A DNA stretch of 64,000 nt from Pseudomonas serboccidentalis (GCF_028830055.1 NZ_CP101655.1:1140132-1204131); one strand, 5' to 3'; shown: positions 18,842 through 28,635, numbered from the stretch's first letter. A program made the numbers and translations. The notes: generated by a model from the letters alone, not told the origin.

Positions 18842-19648
18842 TCATTGCGCCCAACGCAATTGCGTAGGCAGGGGTGAAACGGGTTCCGGCTCCGGCGGTT
18901 CGCCGGGCAGGGAGAGAACACGGTTGAGCACTTCGGTTTCCAGCGTCGCCAGTCGATGCGAACCACGCACCCGAGGTCGCGGCAACTCCACTTGCAGATC
19001 GAGACCGACTTCGCCGTCCTCGATCAGAATCACTCGGTCGGCAATCGCTACCGCCTCGCTGACGTCGTGGGTCACCAGCAGCACCGTGAAGCCGTGCTGC
19101 TGCCACAGGCGTTCGATCAGTTGCTGCATCTCGATCCGGGTCAGGGCGTCCAGCGCACCGAGCGGCTCGTCGAGCAGCAGCAGGCGCGGTTGGTGGATCA
19201 GCGCCCGGGCCAGAGCTACACGCTGCTTCTGGCCGCCGGACAAGGCGGCCGGCCACTCGTTGGCGCGATCGGCCAGACCGACCGCTTCCAGCGCTGCCAG
19301 TGCCTGTGGGCGCCAGTTGCCCTTGAGGCCAAGACCGACGTTGTCGATGATCTTTTTCCACGGCAGCAGCCGTGCTTCCTGAAACATCAGCCGGGTGTCT
19401 TCGCGCGCATCGCTCAGCGGTGCGGCGCCGGCCAGCAGCTCGCCGCCAGTCGGTTGATCGAGGCCGGCGAGCAAGCGCAGCAAGGTGCTCTTGCCGCAAC
19501 CGCTGCGCCCGACCACGGCGACGAATTGCCCCGCCGGAATGTGCAGGTCGATGTCGCGCAGCACCTGCCGCGCACCGAAGGTTTTCTGCAGGTTGCGCAC
19601 CACCAGCGGAATCCCGCGCAGCAGGCGTGGAGGCTGTTGAGCGGTCAT
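18842..19648 (-). CDS. ssuB: Aliphatic sulfonate ABC transporter ATP-binding protein SsuB
   Basis: A 268-residue ATPase. The ATG at 19648 overlaps the ssuC stop by four bases and has GGGAGG upstream. Walker [11 protein letters not shown] near residue 53, signature [15 protein letters not shown] near 142, Walker [17 protein letters not shown] near 164, switch [14 protein letters not shown] near 198. It energises uptake of alkanesulfonates through SsuC. It belongs to the nitrate/sulfonate/taurine ATPase group. Confidence 0.95.
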   Translation of the reverse strand: MTAQQPPRLLRGIPLVVRNLQKTFGARQVLRDIDLHIPAGQFVAVVGRSGCGKSTLLRLLAGLDQPTGGELLAGAAPLSDAREDTRLMFQEARLLPWKKIIDNVGLGLKGNWRPQALAALEAVGLADRANEWPAALSGGQKQRVALARALIHQPRLLLLDEPLGALDALTRIEMQQLIERLWQQHGFTVLLVTHDVSEAVAIADRVILIEDGEVGLDLQVELPRPRVRGSHRLATLETEVLNRVLSLPGEPPEPEPVSPLPTQLRWAQ

Positions 19649-20427
19649 GCCGCACCTCCCTTGGCAACCTGATAGGCCGGATGCCAGCGCAGCCACACGC
19701 GCTCAAGTCCACGGGCAGCGAGGTCGGCCAGTTTGCCGAGCACCGCGTAAAGCAGGATCGCCAGCACCACCACGTCGGTCTGCAAAAACTCGCGGGCATT
19801 CATCGCCAGATAGCCGATGCCGGAGCTGGCGGAAATGGTTTCCGCCACGATCAGCGTCAGCCACATGAAGCCCAGCGCGAAGCGCACACCGACCAGAATC
19901 GACGGCAGCGCCCCCGGCAGAATTACCTGCCAGAACAGGCTGAAACCGCTCAAACCATAACTGCGCGCCATCTCCACCAGCGCCGGATCGACGTTGCGGA
20001 TGCCGTGGTAGGTGTTGAGGTAAATCGGGAACAACGTGCCCAACGCCACCAGGAAAATCTTCGCCGACTCGTCGATGCCGAACCACAGGATCACCAGCGG
20101 AATCAGCGCCAGGTGCGGCACGTTGCGGATCATCTGTACCGAACTATCGAGCAGGCGTTCGCCCCACTGCGACAGGCCGGTGATAAAGCCCAGTACCAGA
20201 CCGATGCTGCCGCCGATGGTGAAGCCCAGCGCCGCACGCCAGCCGCTGATTGCCAGGTGGGTCCAGATCTCGCCGCTGCGTACCAGACTGACGCCGGCCT
20301 CGATCACCGCCACCGGCGCCGGCAGGATCCGCGTCGACAACCAACCGGCCGACACCGACAACTGCCACACCGCCAGCAAGAGCACCGGCAACGCCCAGGG
20401 TGCGAGGCTGTGGATGAGTTTCTTCAT
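19645..20427 (-). CDS. ssuC: Aliphatic sulfonate ABC transporter permease SsuC
   Basis: A 260-residue inner-membrane permease with about six membrane segments. The start at 20427 ([21 protein letters not shown]) is the family-like one; the longer frame runs through the end of ssuD out of frame and is rejected. The EAA loop ([26 protein letters not shown] region near residue 155) is clear. It lies 8 bases after ssuD and overlaps ssuB, so ssuD-C-B are tightly coupled. Confidence 0.94.
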   Translation of the reverse strand: MKKLIHSLAPWALPVLLLAVWQLSVSAGWLSTRILPAPVAVIEAGVSLVRSGEIWTHLAISGWRAALGFTIGGSIGLVLGFITGLSQWGERLLDSSVQMIRNVPHLALIPLVILWFGIDESAKIFLVALGTLFPIYLNTYHGIRNVDPALVEMARSYGLSGFSLFWQVILPGALPSILVGVRFALGFMWLTLIVAETISASSGIGYLAMNAREFLQTDVVVLAILLYAVLGKLADLAARGLERVWLRWHPAYQVAKGGAA

Positions 20428-20435
20428 GGCGCGCC

Positions 20436-21584
20436 TCAGCTCTGCGACGCGGCTTTGGGAAGAATGTCGTTGGCGACCATCTCGCCAAACGGGCTGACGT
20501 ACCCGGCGCTTTTCGGCAGTTCCGGGCGCTCGACGTCGAGGTGCGGGAACAGCAGTTCGGCGACACGGTACGACTCTTCGAGATGTGGATAACCAGAGAA
20601 GATAAAGGTGTCGATACCCAGATCCGCGTACTCCTTCACCCGCGCCGCCACGGTCGGGCCGTCGCCGACCAGCGCAGTACCGGCCCCACCGCGCACCAGT
20701 CCGACGCCGGCCCACAGATTCGGGCTGACTTCGAGGTTGTCGCGACTGCCACCGTGCAGCGCGGCCATGCGTTGCTGACCAACCGAATCGAAACGCGCCA
20801 GCGAGGCCTGCGCACGTTTGATGGTGTCGTCGTCCAGATGGGAGATCAGGCGGTCTGCCGCTTGCCAGGCTTCAGCGTTGGTTTCCCGCACGATCACGTG
20901 CAGACGAATGCCGAAGCGCACGGTGCGTCCGAGCTTGGCGGCTTTGGCGCGCACTTGTTCGATCTTCTCGGCCACCGCTGCTGGTGGCTCGCCCCAGGTC
21001 AGGACCATCTCGACCTGTTCGGCGGCCAGGTCCTGCGCCGCTTCCGACGAACCACCAAAGTACAGCGGCGGGCGCGGTTGCTGGATCGGCGGATAGAGCA
21101 ATTTCGCGCCTTTCACGCTGATGTGTTCGCCGTCGTAATCGACGGTTTCACCTTCCAGCACCCGACGCCAGATGCGGGTGAACTCCACCGAGGCCTGATA
21201 GCGCGCCTCGTGATCGAGGAACAGCCCGTCGCCGGCCAACTCTTCCGGGTCACCACCGGTCACCAGGTTGAACAGCGCACGACCGCCAGACAAGCGATCC
21301 AGCGTGGCTGCCTGCCGCGCCGCGACCGTCGGGGAAATGATCCCGGGGCGCAGGGCGACCAGGAACTTCAGGCGCTGAGTCACCGGGATCAGCGACGCGG
21401 CCACCAGCCACGAGTCTTCGCAGGAGCGGCCGGTGGGAATCAGCACGCCGCCAAAACCCAGGCGATCCGCCGCTTGCGCAACCTGTTGCAAATAACCGTG
21501 ATCAACGGCGCGGGCGCCTTCGGCGGTGCCAAGGTAATGGCCGTCGCCGTGAGTAGGCAGGAACCAGAAGATGTTGAGGCTCAT
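20436..21584 (-). CDS. ssuD: FMNH2-dependent alkanesulfonate monooxygenase SsuD
   Basis: A 382-residue bacterial-luciferase-family enzyme, the normal SsuD length. It begins [19 protein letters not shown] with AAGGAGA upstream. Recognisable are [21 protein letters not shown] near residue 45, the [21 protein letters not shown] segment near 95, [15 protein letters not shown] near 175 and [11 protein letters not shown] near 235. It cleaves the C-S bond of alkanesulfonates to sulfite and aldehyde using O2 and FMNH2 from SsuE. It lies between ssuA and ssuC. Confidence 0.97.
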   Translation of the reverse strand: MSLNIFWFLPTHGDGHYLGTAEGARAVDHGYLQQVAQAADRLGFGGVLIPTGRSCEDSWLVAASLIPVTQRLKFLVALRPGIISPTVAARQAATLDRLSGGRALFNLVTGGDPEELAGDGLFLDHEARYQASVEFTRIWRRVLEGETVDYDGEHISVKGAKLLYPPIQQPRPPLYFGGSSEAAQDLAAEQVEMVLTWGEPPAAVAEKIEQVRAKAAKLGRTVRFGIRLHVIVRETNAEAWQAADRLISHLDDDTIKRAQASLARFDSVGQQRMAALHGGSRDNLEVSPNLWAGVGLVRGGAGTALVGDGPTVAARVKEYADLGIDTFIFSGYPHLEESYRVAELLFPHLDVERPELPKSAGYVSPFGEMVANDILPKAASQS

Positions 21585-21609
21585 GGAGTGGTCTCCTTGG
21601 GGATTCGAA

Positions 21610-22599
21610 TTACCGGGCTTGGGAGCTTTGGGCCACAGCGGCCGGTGGTGTCCAGATCACATTCTGGATGCTCAACGGCTTGGGAATCAGCTTGAGCTGG
21701 TAGAAGGTGTCGGCGATTTTCTGCTGCGCGGCGACCACTTCCGGGGTCAGGAACAGCGCACCGTAGCCCTGGCGTTTCACCGAGGTCAGGGTGATGTCCG
21801 CCGGCAGACCGAGCAGCGGCGCGACTTGTTGAGTCACGTCTTCAGGGTTGGCTTTGGACCACTCGCCGACAGCGCGCACTTCTTCAACGAGGGTCTTGAT
21901 CACCTCGGGATTTTTCTGGGCGTAAGGCTTGGTCGCGAGATAGAACTGGTGGTTGTCGACAATGCCTTTGCCGTCACGCAGGGTGTGCGCTTGCAACTGC
22001 TTCTCGGCAGCGGCCTGGTACGGATCCCAGATGACCCAGGCGTCGACGCTGCCACGTTCGAACGCAGCGCGGGCATCGGCCGGCGGCAGAAATACGGTCT
22101 GAATGTCGGAGTATCTGAGGCCGGCGTCTTCCAGCGCGCGCACCAACAGGTAGTGCACGTTGGAACCTTTGTTCAGCACGACTTTCTTGCCCTTGAGATC
22201 GGCCACCGATTTGATCGGCGAGTCCTTCGGCACGAGGATCGCTTCGCTGTTCGGCGCCGGTGGCTCGTAGGCCACGTAGAGCAAATCAGCACCAGCCGCC
22301 TGGGCGAACACCGGTGGGGTTTCGCCGGTCACGCCGAAGTCGATCGAGCCGACGTTCAGGCCTTCGAGCAGTTGCGGGCCACCGGGGAACTCAGTCCATT
22401 GCACGTCCACGCCTTGAGCGGCCAGACGCTTTTCCAGCGTGCCTTTGGCTTTGAGCAGCACCAGCGTGCCGTACTTCTGATAACCGATCCGAAGCACGCC
22501 TTCATGGGTAGAAAGCGCCTGAGCTTGAGTGATAGCGCCGAAGGACACAGCCGCAGCAAACAGAGCGACCAGACCACGACGCAAAAATACAGTGCGCAT
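21610..22599 (-). CDS. ssuA: Periplasmic sulfonate-binding protein SsuA
   Basis: A 329-residue binding protein. The ATG at 22599 has AGGAGA nine bases upstream and yields a signal peptide ([20 protein letters not shown], cut after AQA). Mature motifs: [65 protein letters not shown] and [14 protein letters not shown], all typical of SsuA. It hands sulfonates to SsuC-SsuB. It follows ssuE after 101 bases. Confidence 0.95.
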   Translation of the reverse strand: MRTVFLRRGLVALFAAAVSFGAITQAQALSTHEGVLRIGYQKYGTLVLLKAKGTLEKRLAAQGVDVQWTEFPGGPQLLEGLNVGSIDFGVTGETPPVFAQAAGADLLYVAYEPPAPNSEAILVPKDSPIKSVADLKGKKVVLNKGSNVHYLLVRALEDAGLRYSDIQTVFLPPADARAAFERGSVDAWVIWDPYQAAAEKQLQAHTLRDGKGIVDNHQFYLATKPYAQKNPEVIKTLVEEVRAVGEWSKANPEDVTQQVAPLLGLPADITLTSVKRQGYGALFLTPEVVAAQQKIADTFYQLKLIPKPLSIQNVIWTPPAAVAQSSQAR

Positions 22600-22700
22600 C
22601 GCGCTCTCCTTTTTGCTGTTGGGTGTTGGCTGCACCTGCTTGGCCGTTGACGGCTGAGTAAGGTGAGTACTTCAAATTCCGATGTGCCTGGAGCGCAGGC

Positions 22701-23294
22701 TTAAATGCTCCAGCGAGCACTCAACAAACGTTCATTCAACAAGCCTGGCTCCAGCGGTTTCGGCCGGCGGGCCATGGCACTGACAAACTGATCCAGCGCT
22801 TCATGCAGACGCTGCTCCAGCGCCGGCGCCAGTTGCGCCTGGGCACTGCCTTCGCCGTAAGCGATCTGGCTGTCCTCGGCGAAAATCCCTTGCAGCATTT
22901 CCTGGGCCTTCAACGCCGACAGCACTGGCTTGAGTGCGTAATCGACCACCAGCATGTGGGCGATGCTGCCGCCGGTGGCCATCGGCAGAACAATCTTGTG
23001 ATTCAGGGCGCGCTCCGGCAGCAGATCCAGCACGGTCTTCAGGGCGCCGGAAAACGACGCTTTGTAGACCGGCGTGGCGATGAGCAGGCCGTCGGCGTTT
23101 TCAATCTGCGCCAGCAGGTCGAGCACCTTCGGGCTGTCGAAGCGGGCGTGGAGCAGGTCTTCGGCCGGGAAGTCCCGCACCTGATAACTCACCACTTCCA
23201 CCCCTTGCTCCTGCAACCAGCGTTGCGAGCGCTCCAGCAACACCCCGGAGCGGGAGCGTTGGCTGGGACTGCCACCGAGTGAGACGACCAGCAT
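22701..23294 (-). CDS. ssuE: NAD(P)H-dependent FMN reductase SsuE
   Basis: A 197-residue flavodoxin-fold reductase, first gene of the ssu operon. [21 protein letters not shown] contains the phosphate-binding loop; [27 protein letters not shown] near residue 85 is the FMN-binding and tetramer segment, and ATGGSIAHM near 125 the second flavin loop. It supplies FMNH2 to SsuD. AAGGAATCG lies upstream of the ATG. An inverted repeat 73 bases upstream is a possible control site. Confidence 0.94.
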   Translation of the reverse strand: MLVVSLGGSPSQRSRSGVLLERSQRWLQEQGVEVVSYQVRDFPAEDLLHARFDSPKVLDLLAQIENADGLLIATPVYKASFSGALKTVLDLLPERALNHKIVLPMATGGSIAHMLVVDYALKPVLSALKAQEMLQGIFAEDSQIAYGEGSAQAQLAPALEQRLHEALDQFVSAMARRPKPLEPGLLNERLLSARWSI

Positions 23295-23366
23295 TCAGAC
23301 GATTCCTTGCGCGTTACAGGCGATTCGCGGGTTGCGATCTCGCGTCGATGGAGTGACCTTACCAGC

Positions 23367-23388
23367 TGATTTATATATCCATAAATCA
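23367..23388. promoter_or_regulatory. Perfect inverted repeat upstream of ssuE, candidate operator
   Basis: TGATTTAT (23367-23374) and ATAAATCA (23381-23388) are exact complements around ATATCC, inside a locally AT-rich stretch (about 23365-23400) that should hold the ssu promoter. ssu operons are governed by CysB/Cbl/SfnR-type regulators in other bacteria; which factor would bind here is not known from the sequence. Confidence 0.45.
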
Positions 23389-23445
23389 TATTTATTCATT
23401 TGGTTATGCGTTTAAGAGATATACGTTTCGGCGAACTGCGGACGA

Positions 23446-23468
23446 AAAAAAGGCCGTCGAAACGGCCT
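23446..23468 (-). terminator. Rho-independent terminator read on the minus strand (lsfA side)
   Basis: On the minus strand AGGCCGT-TTCG-ACGGCCT is followed by seven U bases. It lies between lsfA and ssuE, beyond the REP at 23509, and should separate lsfA transcription from the ssu operon. Confidence 0.85.
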
Positions 23469-23508
23469 GAAATCCCCTGCTTTGTGGTTCCATGGTGACT
23501 GGACTAAC

Positions 23509-23580
23509 GCCATCGCGAGCAGGCTCACTCCTACAGGGGGAATGCATTCCAAATGTAGGAGTGAGCCTGCTCGCGATGGC
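23509..23580. repeat. REP-type inverted repeat (GCGAGCAGGCTC family)
   Basis: GCCATCGCGAGCAGGCTCACTCCTACA and its exact complement lie around a 16-base centre, giving one of the best-preserved copies in the window. Located just after lsfA. Confidence 0.9.
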
Positions 23581-23610
23581 GGTGGCGGCCACACCGCAAA
23601 TCTCACTGAC

Positions 23611-24249
23611 TCACTTGTTCGGCTGCGGCGTCAGGCGCAGGTACGGCTTCACCGTGCGATAGCCTTTCGGGAAGCGCCGCTTGATCTCGTCTTCATCCTT
23701 GAGCGACGGCACGATCACCACATCTTCACCGTCCTGCCAGTTGGCCGGGGTGGCCACCTTGTAGTTATCGGTGAGTTGCAGCGAATCGATCACCCGCAGG
23801 ATCTCGTGGAAGTTGCGCCCGGTGCTCGCCGGGTAGGTGATGGTCAGACGAATCTTTTTGTTCGGATCGATCACGAACAGCGAACGCACGGTCAGCGTGT
23901 CGCTGGCGTTCGGGTGGATCAGATCATAGAGATCGGAGACCTTGCGATCGGCATCGGCCAGGATCGGGAAATTGACGATCGTGTTCTGGGTTTCGTTGAT
24001 GTCTTCGATCCACTTGTGGTGCGAGTCCACCGGGTCGACCGACAGCGCGATGGCTTTGACACCGCGCTTGCTGAACTCATCCTTGAGCTTGGCGGTGAAG
24101 CCCAGCTCGGTGGTGCACACCGGGGTGAAGTCGGCCGGGTGGGAGAACAGCACGCCCCAGCTATCGCCCAGCCACTCGTGAAAACGAATCTTGCCGGCGC
24201 TGGAGTCCTGTTCGAAATCGGGGGCGATGTCGCCGAGTCTGAGGCTCAT
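23611..24249 (-). CDS. lsfA: 1-Cys peroxiredoxin LsfA (Prx6 family)
   Basis: A 212-residue peroxiredoxin. The peroxidatic cysteine is Cys45 in the Prx6 motif FTPVCTTELG, with the catalytic Thr/Pro just before it; RLTITYPASTGRNFHEILRVIDSLQ near residue 150 and the C-terminal dimerisation part follow. It reduces hydrogen and organic peroxides. In P. putida and P. aeruginosa LsfA is induced by sulfate starvation, and its position directly upstream of ssuEADCBF agrees with this. AGGAGC precedes the ATG. It ends with its own REP and terminator, so it is not co-transcribed with ssuE by default. Confidence 0.95.
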   Translation of the reverse strand: MSLRLGDIAPDFEQDSSAGKIRFHEWLGDSWGVLFSHPADFTPVCTTELGFTAKLKDEFSKRGVKAIALSVDPVDSHHKWIEDINETQNTIVNFPILADADRKVSDLYDLIHPNASDTLTVRSLFVIDPNKKIRLTITYPASTGRNFHEILRVIDSLQLTDNYKVATPANWQDGEDVVIVPSLKDEDEIKRRFPKGYRTVKPYLRLTPQPNK

Positions 24250-24481
24250 GGTGCTGCTCCTGATGAGTTGTTCGAGACCTCAACTGTAGCTCGGGATTCG
24301 CAATCATGAAAAAGAATAAATAACTAGATATCTAGAATCTAAAGGAATATTAAACATCGTTCACTGGACGCTCGCCGACAACGCGACGAACATCGCCCTC
24401 AAGGTTCGAGAAGGCCTTGAGTAGCTGCAAAAGAGGGGAATTTCGGGAAGGGCTTACGGGGGTGAGTCTGACTCGAAATGC

Positions 24482-24521
24482 AAAAGCCCCGTCCGGCACG
24501 GTGCCGGACGGGGCTTTTTTT
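24482..24521. terminator. Bidirectional terminator after the OprD-family porin gene
   Basis: AAAAGCCCCGTCCGGCAC and GTGCCGGACGGGGCTTTTTT form a long near-perfect stem with A-run and T-run on the two sides, about 25 bases from the porin stop. The rest of the 295-base gap to lsfA (24250-24480) shows an AT-rich patch near 24300-24355 that probably holds the lsfA promoter, and nothing else I can identify. Confidence 0.93.
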
Positions 24522-24544
24522 ACATCAGCCGCTTGAGCGCGCTA

Positions 24545-25870
24545 TTACAGCAGCGGGATCGAGTAGCTGACGATCAGGCGGTTTTCGTCCTGGGAACGGG
24601 TGTTCGCCAGGTCGGTACGCCACATCGCGTTTTTCCAGGCAACGCCGAGGTTTTTCAGCGGGCCTTCCGGAATCACATAACCGATGGTCAGGTCACGTTC
24701 CCACTCGGTTTTTTCGCCCAGTGGAGTGTCGATGTTGTTACCACGCAGGTAGATCAGGTTGGCGGTCAGGCCAGGAACGCCGATCTTGGCGAAATCGTAG
24801 CCGTAGCGAGCCTGCCAGGTACGCTCGCCAGCACGGGCGAACTTCTGGATCTGCATGTCGGTGATGGTGCTGTTGGACGAGCCGTCACCCTGGTTCAGCC
24901 AAGGGAAGTCGCTGTCGCCTTTGGTGTACTGGTAGCCGGCACCGAAGGTGTGACCTTCAACCGAGTACAGCGCCAGGTAGCTGTACAGATCGTTGTCGAC
25001 CTTGCCCTTGACGGTTTTGCCACCGTAGTAACCGCTGGTGTAGTAGGCAGCGGTATCGCCGTTGGCACCGTTGTCACGGCTGCGGTAGTAACGCAGGTCG
25101 CTTTTCAGTACGCCCGGGCCGATGCCCCAGTTGTGTACCAGACCCAGGAAGTTCTGCGAGTAGAAGTCTTTCAGCTCGCCGTAGTAGTACGAAGCGGTCA
25201 GGTCTTTAGTGACCTTGTAGTCTGCACCACCGTAGTAGAACTTGTTGCTGAACACGCCCTTGTCGTAGTTCGAACCGGCGTTCGCACCGGCAATCGACAT
25301 GTTCTCGTTGTTGCTGGAGTTACGACCCTTGACGGCCTCAACCTGACCGGCAGTCAGCGTCAGATCCTTGAACTCGTTCGAGGTGATCGCTTCGCCCTGG
25401 AAGGTTTGTGGCAGCAGGCGACCGTCGTTGTACTTGATGACCGGGTTGTTCGGCATCAGGGTACCGACCTTCAGTTCGGTCTGGGAGATCTTGACCTTGC
25501 CGGTCACGCCCAGGCTGGCGAAGTCATGCACGGCACGGTTGCCATCGCTTGGGAACACGGTGCCGCCGGAAGCGGTACCGGAGGAGTTGCCGCTGGTGGC
25601 CGGGCTGGAGTCCAGACGCACGCCGTACAGGCCGATCGCGTCAACACCGAACTGCACGGTGCCTTGGGTGTAGCCGGAGATGAAACGCAGATCGAAGCCT
25701 TGGCCCCACTCTTCGTTCTTGTTCGCGCCAGCGCCATCACGGTTGTCGGTGTTGATGTAGAAGTTGCGCAGACCCAGAGTGGCCTTGCTGTCTTCGATGA
25801 AACCGGCGGCGCCTGCCTGCTGCGCCAAAACCCCTACGGCCACAGCCAGGGCCAAGGTGGACTTGTTCAT
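24545..25870 (-). CDS. OprD-family outer-membrane porin
   Basis: A 441-residue OprD-type porin with signal peptide (MNKSTLALAVAVGVLAQQAG, cut after AGA) and GAGGAG upstream. After the cut it shows the family start GFIEDSKATLGLRNFYIN, alternating aromatic beta-strands throughout, and the closing strand ENRLIVSYSIPLL. OprD-family channels admit small specific substrates such as amino acids or aromatic acids; ligand cannot be predicted from sequence. It sits between lsfA and a divergent taurine-type binding protein, so a sulfonate or sulfate-ester ligand is a reasonable guess. Confidence 0.92.
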   Translation of the reverse strand: MNKSTLALAVAVGVLAQQAGAAGFIEDSKATLGLRNFYINTDNRDGAGANKNEEWGQGFDLRFISGYTQGTVQFGVDAIGLYGVRLDSSPATSGNSSGTASGGTVFPSDGNRAVHDFASLGVTGKVKISQTELKVGTLMPNNPVIKYNDGRLLPQTFQGEAITSNEFKDLTLTAGQVEAVKGRNSSNNENMSIAGANAGSNYDKGVFSNKFYYGGADYKVTKDLTASYYYGELKDFYSQNFLGLVHNWGIGPGVLKSDLRYYRSRDNGANGDTAAYYTSGYYGGKTVKGKVDNDLYSYLALYSVEGHTFGAGYQYTKGDSDFPWLNQGDGSSNSTITDMQIQKFARAGERTWQARYGYDFAKIGVPGLTANLIYLRGNNIDTPLGEKTEWERDLTIGYVIPEGPLKNLGVAWKNAMWRTDLANTRSQDENRLIVSYSIPLL

Positions 25871-26236
25871 GTAAAGCTCCTCTCGTTTCTAATTCTTGTG
25901 TTCCTGGTCCTGGTCGAATGCCCGGATCCGTAGGTTCGCGATTAGCGCCAGAGCGTGACTGACAAGTCAATCGTAACCTTGTGTGTCTACGACCAAGGTC
26001 TAATCGCAGTATTTGGGTCCCTGCACAGTACTGACTTTCCTGATAACCCCAAAAAGAATTATTTCATTCTTTTTTATACCATTCAGGCATATGGCTAATT
26101 AATGGCCGCCTGCAGCGCAACACAGGGTATCGGCTACTAAGCTAATTACTAAATGGTATTTGTTTGCCTTTTTTTAGATCGATTAGCGTTGACGCATCTA
26201 AAACACGTCAAACCCTATCCAAAAGGCGACGCCATC
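25871..26236. other. 366-base divergent promoter region between porin and tauA-like gene
   Basis: No gene is visible. The section 26040-26230 is clearly AT-richer than the surroundings. It contains a direct repeat GCTAATTA at 26094-26101 and 26141-26148, and a distant inverted pair ATACCATT (26076-26083) / AATGGTAT (26152-26159). These are candidate binding sites for a regulator shared by the porin and the binding protein; no single consensus is matched well enough to name it. Confidence 0.5.
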
Positions 26237-27223
26237 ATGGTCAAACGTGCACTATCTAGTCAAATTGTTACAGTTTGTGTGTCAGCAATAATTTCTTTCT
26301 CCGCCCACGCCGCCAACCTCACCATCGGCTACCAAACCGGTATCGACCCGAGCAAAGTCCCCCAGGCCGATGGCACCTACGAGAGCACCATCGGCCAGCC
26401 CATCGACTGGCGCCGCTTCAACAGTGGTCCGGAAGTTGTGACAGCCATCGCATCAGGCGATGTGCAGATCGGCAACCTTGGCTCCAGCCCTTTGGCAGCA
26501 GCCGCCTCGCGCAATCTGCCGATCGTCGCATTCATCGTTTCAGCGCAGATCAATGCCGCCGAGGCGCTGGTCGTGCGCAACGGTAGCGGGATCAACACTC
26601 CGCAGGACCTGGTCGGCAAGACCATCGCCACGCCCTTCGTTTCCACCTCCCACTACAGCCTGCTCGGCGCACTCAAGCACTGGGGCCTGGACACCAGCAA
26701 AGTCAAAGTGGTGAACCTGCAGCCAGCGGAAATCGCTGCCGCGTGGAAGCGCGGAGACATCGACGGTGCGTTTGTCTGGTCGCCGGCGCTGGGAGAAATC
26801 CGCAAGACCGGCAAAACCCTGACCGATGCCGCACAAGTCGGCCAATGGGGCGCGCCGACCTTCGAAGTCTGGGTCGCCCGCAAGGACTACGCCGAGAAGC
26901 ACCCTGAAGTGGTGGCCAAGTTTGCCAAGGTCACTCTAGACGCGTTTGCCGATTACGCCAGCCATAAAGACAGCTGGACGGCCGACTCGGTGCCGGTACA
27001 GAAAATCGCCAAATTGACCGGTGCCAATGCGGCCGACGTTCCGGAGCTGCTCGCAGGTTCAGCCTTCCCGGATGCCAAGGCACAGCAAACCACCGCGCTG
27101 CTGGACGGCGGCACGGCCAAGGCGATTGGTGAGACGGCGAAGTTTTTGAAGGAACAGGGCAAGGTTGAAACGGTGCTGCCGGACTATTCGCCTTACGTCA
27201 GCGCGAAGTACATCACTGAGTAA
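26237..27223 (+). CDS. Orphan taurine/sulfonate-type periplasmic binding protein (TauA-like)
   Basis: A 328-residue binding protein. The ATG at 26237 gives a signal peptide (MVKRALSSQIVTVCVSAIIS, cut after AHA). Mature sequence is TauA-like: LTIGYQTGIDPSKVPQADG, WRRFNSGPEVVTAIASGDVQIGNLGSSPLAAAASR, FVSTSHYSLLGALKHWG and GDIDGAFVWSPALGEI. TauA brings taurine to the TauBC transporter for the TauD dioxygenase. No tauB, tauC or tauD follows: a REP element and argA come next on the other strand. It may serve the SsuBC or a distant TauBC transporter. The divergent porin is its likely partner. Confidence 0.88.
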   Translation: MVKRALSSQIVTVCVSAIISFSAHAANLTIGYQTGIDPSKVPQADGTYESTIGQPIDWRRFNSGPEVVTAIASGDVQIGNLGSSPLAAAASRNLPIVAFIVSAQINAAEALVVRNGSGINTPQDLVGKTIATPFVSTSHYSLLGALKHWGLDTSKVKVVNLQPAEIAAAWKRGDIDGAFVWSPALGEIRKTGKTLTDAAQVGQWGAPTFEVWVARKDYAEKHPEVVAKFAKVTLDAFADYASHKDSWTADSVPVQKIAKLTGANAADVPELLAGSAFPDAKAQQTTALLDGGTAKAIGETAKFLKEQGKVETVLPDYSPYVSAKYITE

Positions 27224-27231
27224 TCACAAAA

Positions 27232-27317
27232 CCCTGTAAGAGCTGCCGCGGGCTGCGATCTTTTGATTCACTGAAAACAAGATCAAAGGATCGCAGCCTG
27301 CGGCAGCTCCTACAGGG
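27232..27317. repeat. REP-type inverted repeat (GATCGCAGCC family)
   Basis: CCCTGTAAGAGCTGCCGCGGGCTGCGATCTTTTGAT faces the complement ending GGCAGCTCCTACAGGG, between the convergent tauA-like gene and argA. Several point differences between arms. Confidence 0.87.
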
Positions 27318-27336
27318 AGCTCATGCAGCCCCAGAG

Positions 27337-28635
27337 TTACAGGGTTTTTTCGAAGATCTTCGAGTTGCGCTGATAGTTGTACAGCGACGCCCGTGCCGCC
27401 GGCAGGCGCTCGACGCTGCTGGGCTCGAAACCGCGTTCGCGGAACCAGTGCGCGGTACGGGTGGTGAGGACGAACAGGGTTTTCAGGCCTTGTTCCCGGG
27501 CGCGGGTCTCGATGCGCTCCAGCAGCTCATCACCGCGACCGCCGTGACGGTACTCGGGGTTCACCGCCAGGCACGCCAGCTCACCGGCATCCGAATCGGC
27601 GATCTGATACAGCGCCGCGCAGGCGATGATCATGCCTTCACGCTCGACCACGCTGAACTGTTCGATCTCGCGCTCCAGCACTTCACGCGAGCGACGCACC
27701 AGAATCCCCTGCTCTTCCAGCGGACTGATCAGGTCGAGCAAACCGCCGACGTCTTCAATCGCCGCCTCGCGCACCAGTTCGAATTGCTCCTGGGCCACCA
27801 GCGTACCGCCACCGTCACGGGTGAACAGCTCGGTCAGCAGCGCGCCGTCTTCGGCGTAACTGACGATATGACTGCGCGCGACACCGCCACGGCAGGCTTC
27901 GGCAGCGGCATCCAGCAGTTCGGCCTGATAGTTGTTGCCCAGACGCGCCAGATGCGCCGGCACCTGCTGCGGACGCAGTTCGCGCACCAGTTTGCCGCTT
28001 TCGTCGATCAGACCCAGGTCAGCGCCGAACAGCAGCAGTTTGTCTGCGCCCAGGTCGATGGCGGCGCGAGTGGCGACGTCTTCGCAAGCCAGGTTGAAGA
28101 TTTCACCGGTCGGCGAGTAGCCCAGCGGCGACAGCAGCACGATGGAGCGCTCGTCGAGCAGACGATTGATGCCCTTGCGGTCGACCCGGCGCACTTCACC
28201 AGTGTGGTGATAATCAACGCCTTCGAGCACGCCGATCGGCCGCGCGGTAACAAGGTTGCCGCTGGCCACCCGCAGACGCGAGCCCTGCATCGGCGACGAA
28301 GCCATGTCCATCGACAGCCGCGCTTCGATGGCGATGCGTAACTGACCGACCGCGTCGATCACGCACTCCAGCGTTGCCGCATCGGTGATGCGCATGCCGT
28401 GGTGGTAGTGCGGGGTCAGGCCGCGGGCGGCGAGACGGGTTTCAATTTGCGGGCGCGAACCGTGGACCAGCACCAGACGTACGCCGAGGCTGTGCAGCAG
28501 CACGAGGTCGTGAACGATGTTGCCGAAGTTCGGATGCTCCACGCCGTCGCCGGGCAGCATGACGACGAAGGTGCAATCGCGGTGGGCATTGATGTAAGGG
28601 GACGCGTGGCGAAGCCAATTGACGTATTCGGGCAT
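27337..28635 (-). CDS. argA: Amino-acid N-acetyltransferase (N-acetylglutamate synthase) ArgA
   Basis: A 432-residue two-domain enzyme. Residues 1-290 form the amino-acid-kinase-like domain (LGVRLVLVHGSRPQIE near 50, AADLGADKLLLFGADLGLIDESGKL near 200); residues about 295-432 form a GNAT acetyltransferase (AGELACLAVNPEYRHGGRGDELLERIE with the acetyl-CoA loop, then VLTTRTAHWFRERGFEPSS). It makes N-acetylglutamate from acetyl-CoA and glutamate, the first step of arginine synthesis, and is inhibited by arginine in pseudomonads. argE lies next to it on the same strand, 250 bases upstream, with a REP between. Confidence 0.96.
   Translation of the reverse strand: MPEYVNWLRHASPYINAHRDCTFVVMLPGDGVEHPNFGNIVHDLVLLHSLGVRLVLVHGSRPQIETRLAARGLTPHYHHGMRITDAATLECVIDAVGQLRIAIEARLSMDMASSPMQGSRLRVASGNLVTARPIGVLEGVDYHHTGEVRRVDRKGINRLLDERSIVLLSPLGYSPTGEIFNLACEDVATRAAIDLGADKLLLFGADLGLIDESGKLVRELRPQQVPAHLARLGNNYQAELLDAAAEACRGGVARSHIVSYAEDGALLTELFTRDGGGTLVAQEQFELVREAAIEDVGGLLDLISPLEEQGILVRRSREVLEREIEQFSVVEREGMIIACAALYQIADSDAGELACLAVNPEYRHGGRGDELLERIETRAREQGLKTLFVLTTRTAHWFRERGFEPSSVERLPAARASLYNYQRNSKIFEKTL

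Noticed and set aside
19645..20715. Longer frame upstream of ssuC
   Set aside because: The extension overlaps ssuD out of frame and is Arg-rich; the ATG at 20427 eight bases after ssuD is the family start.
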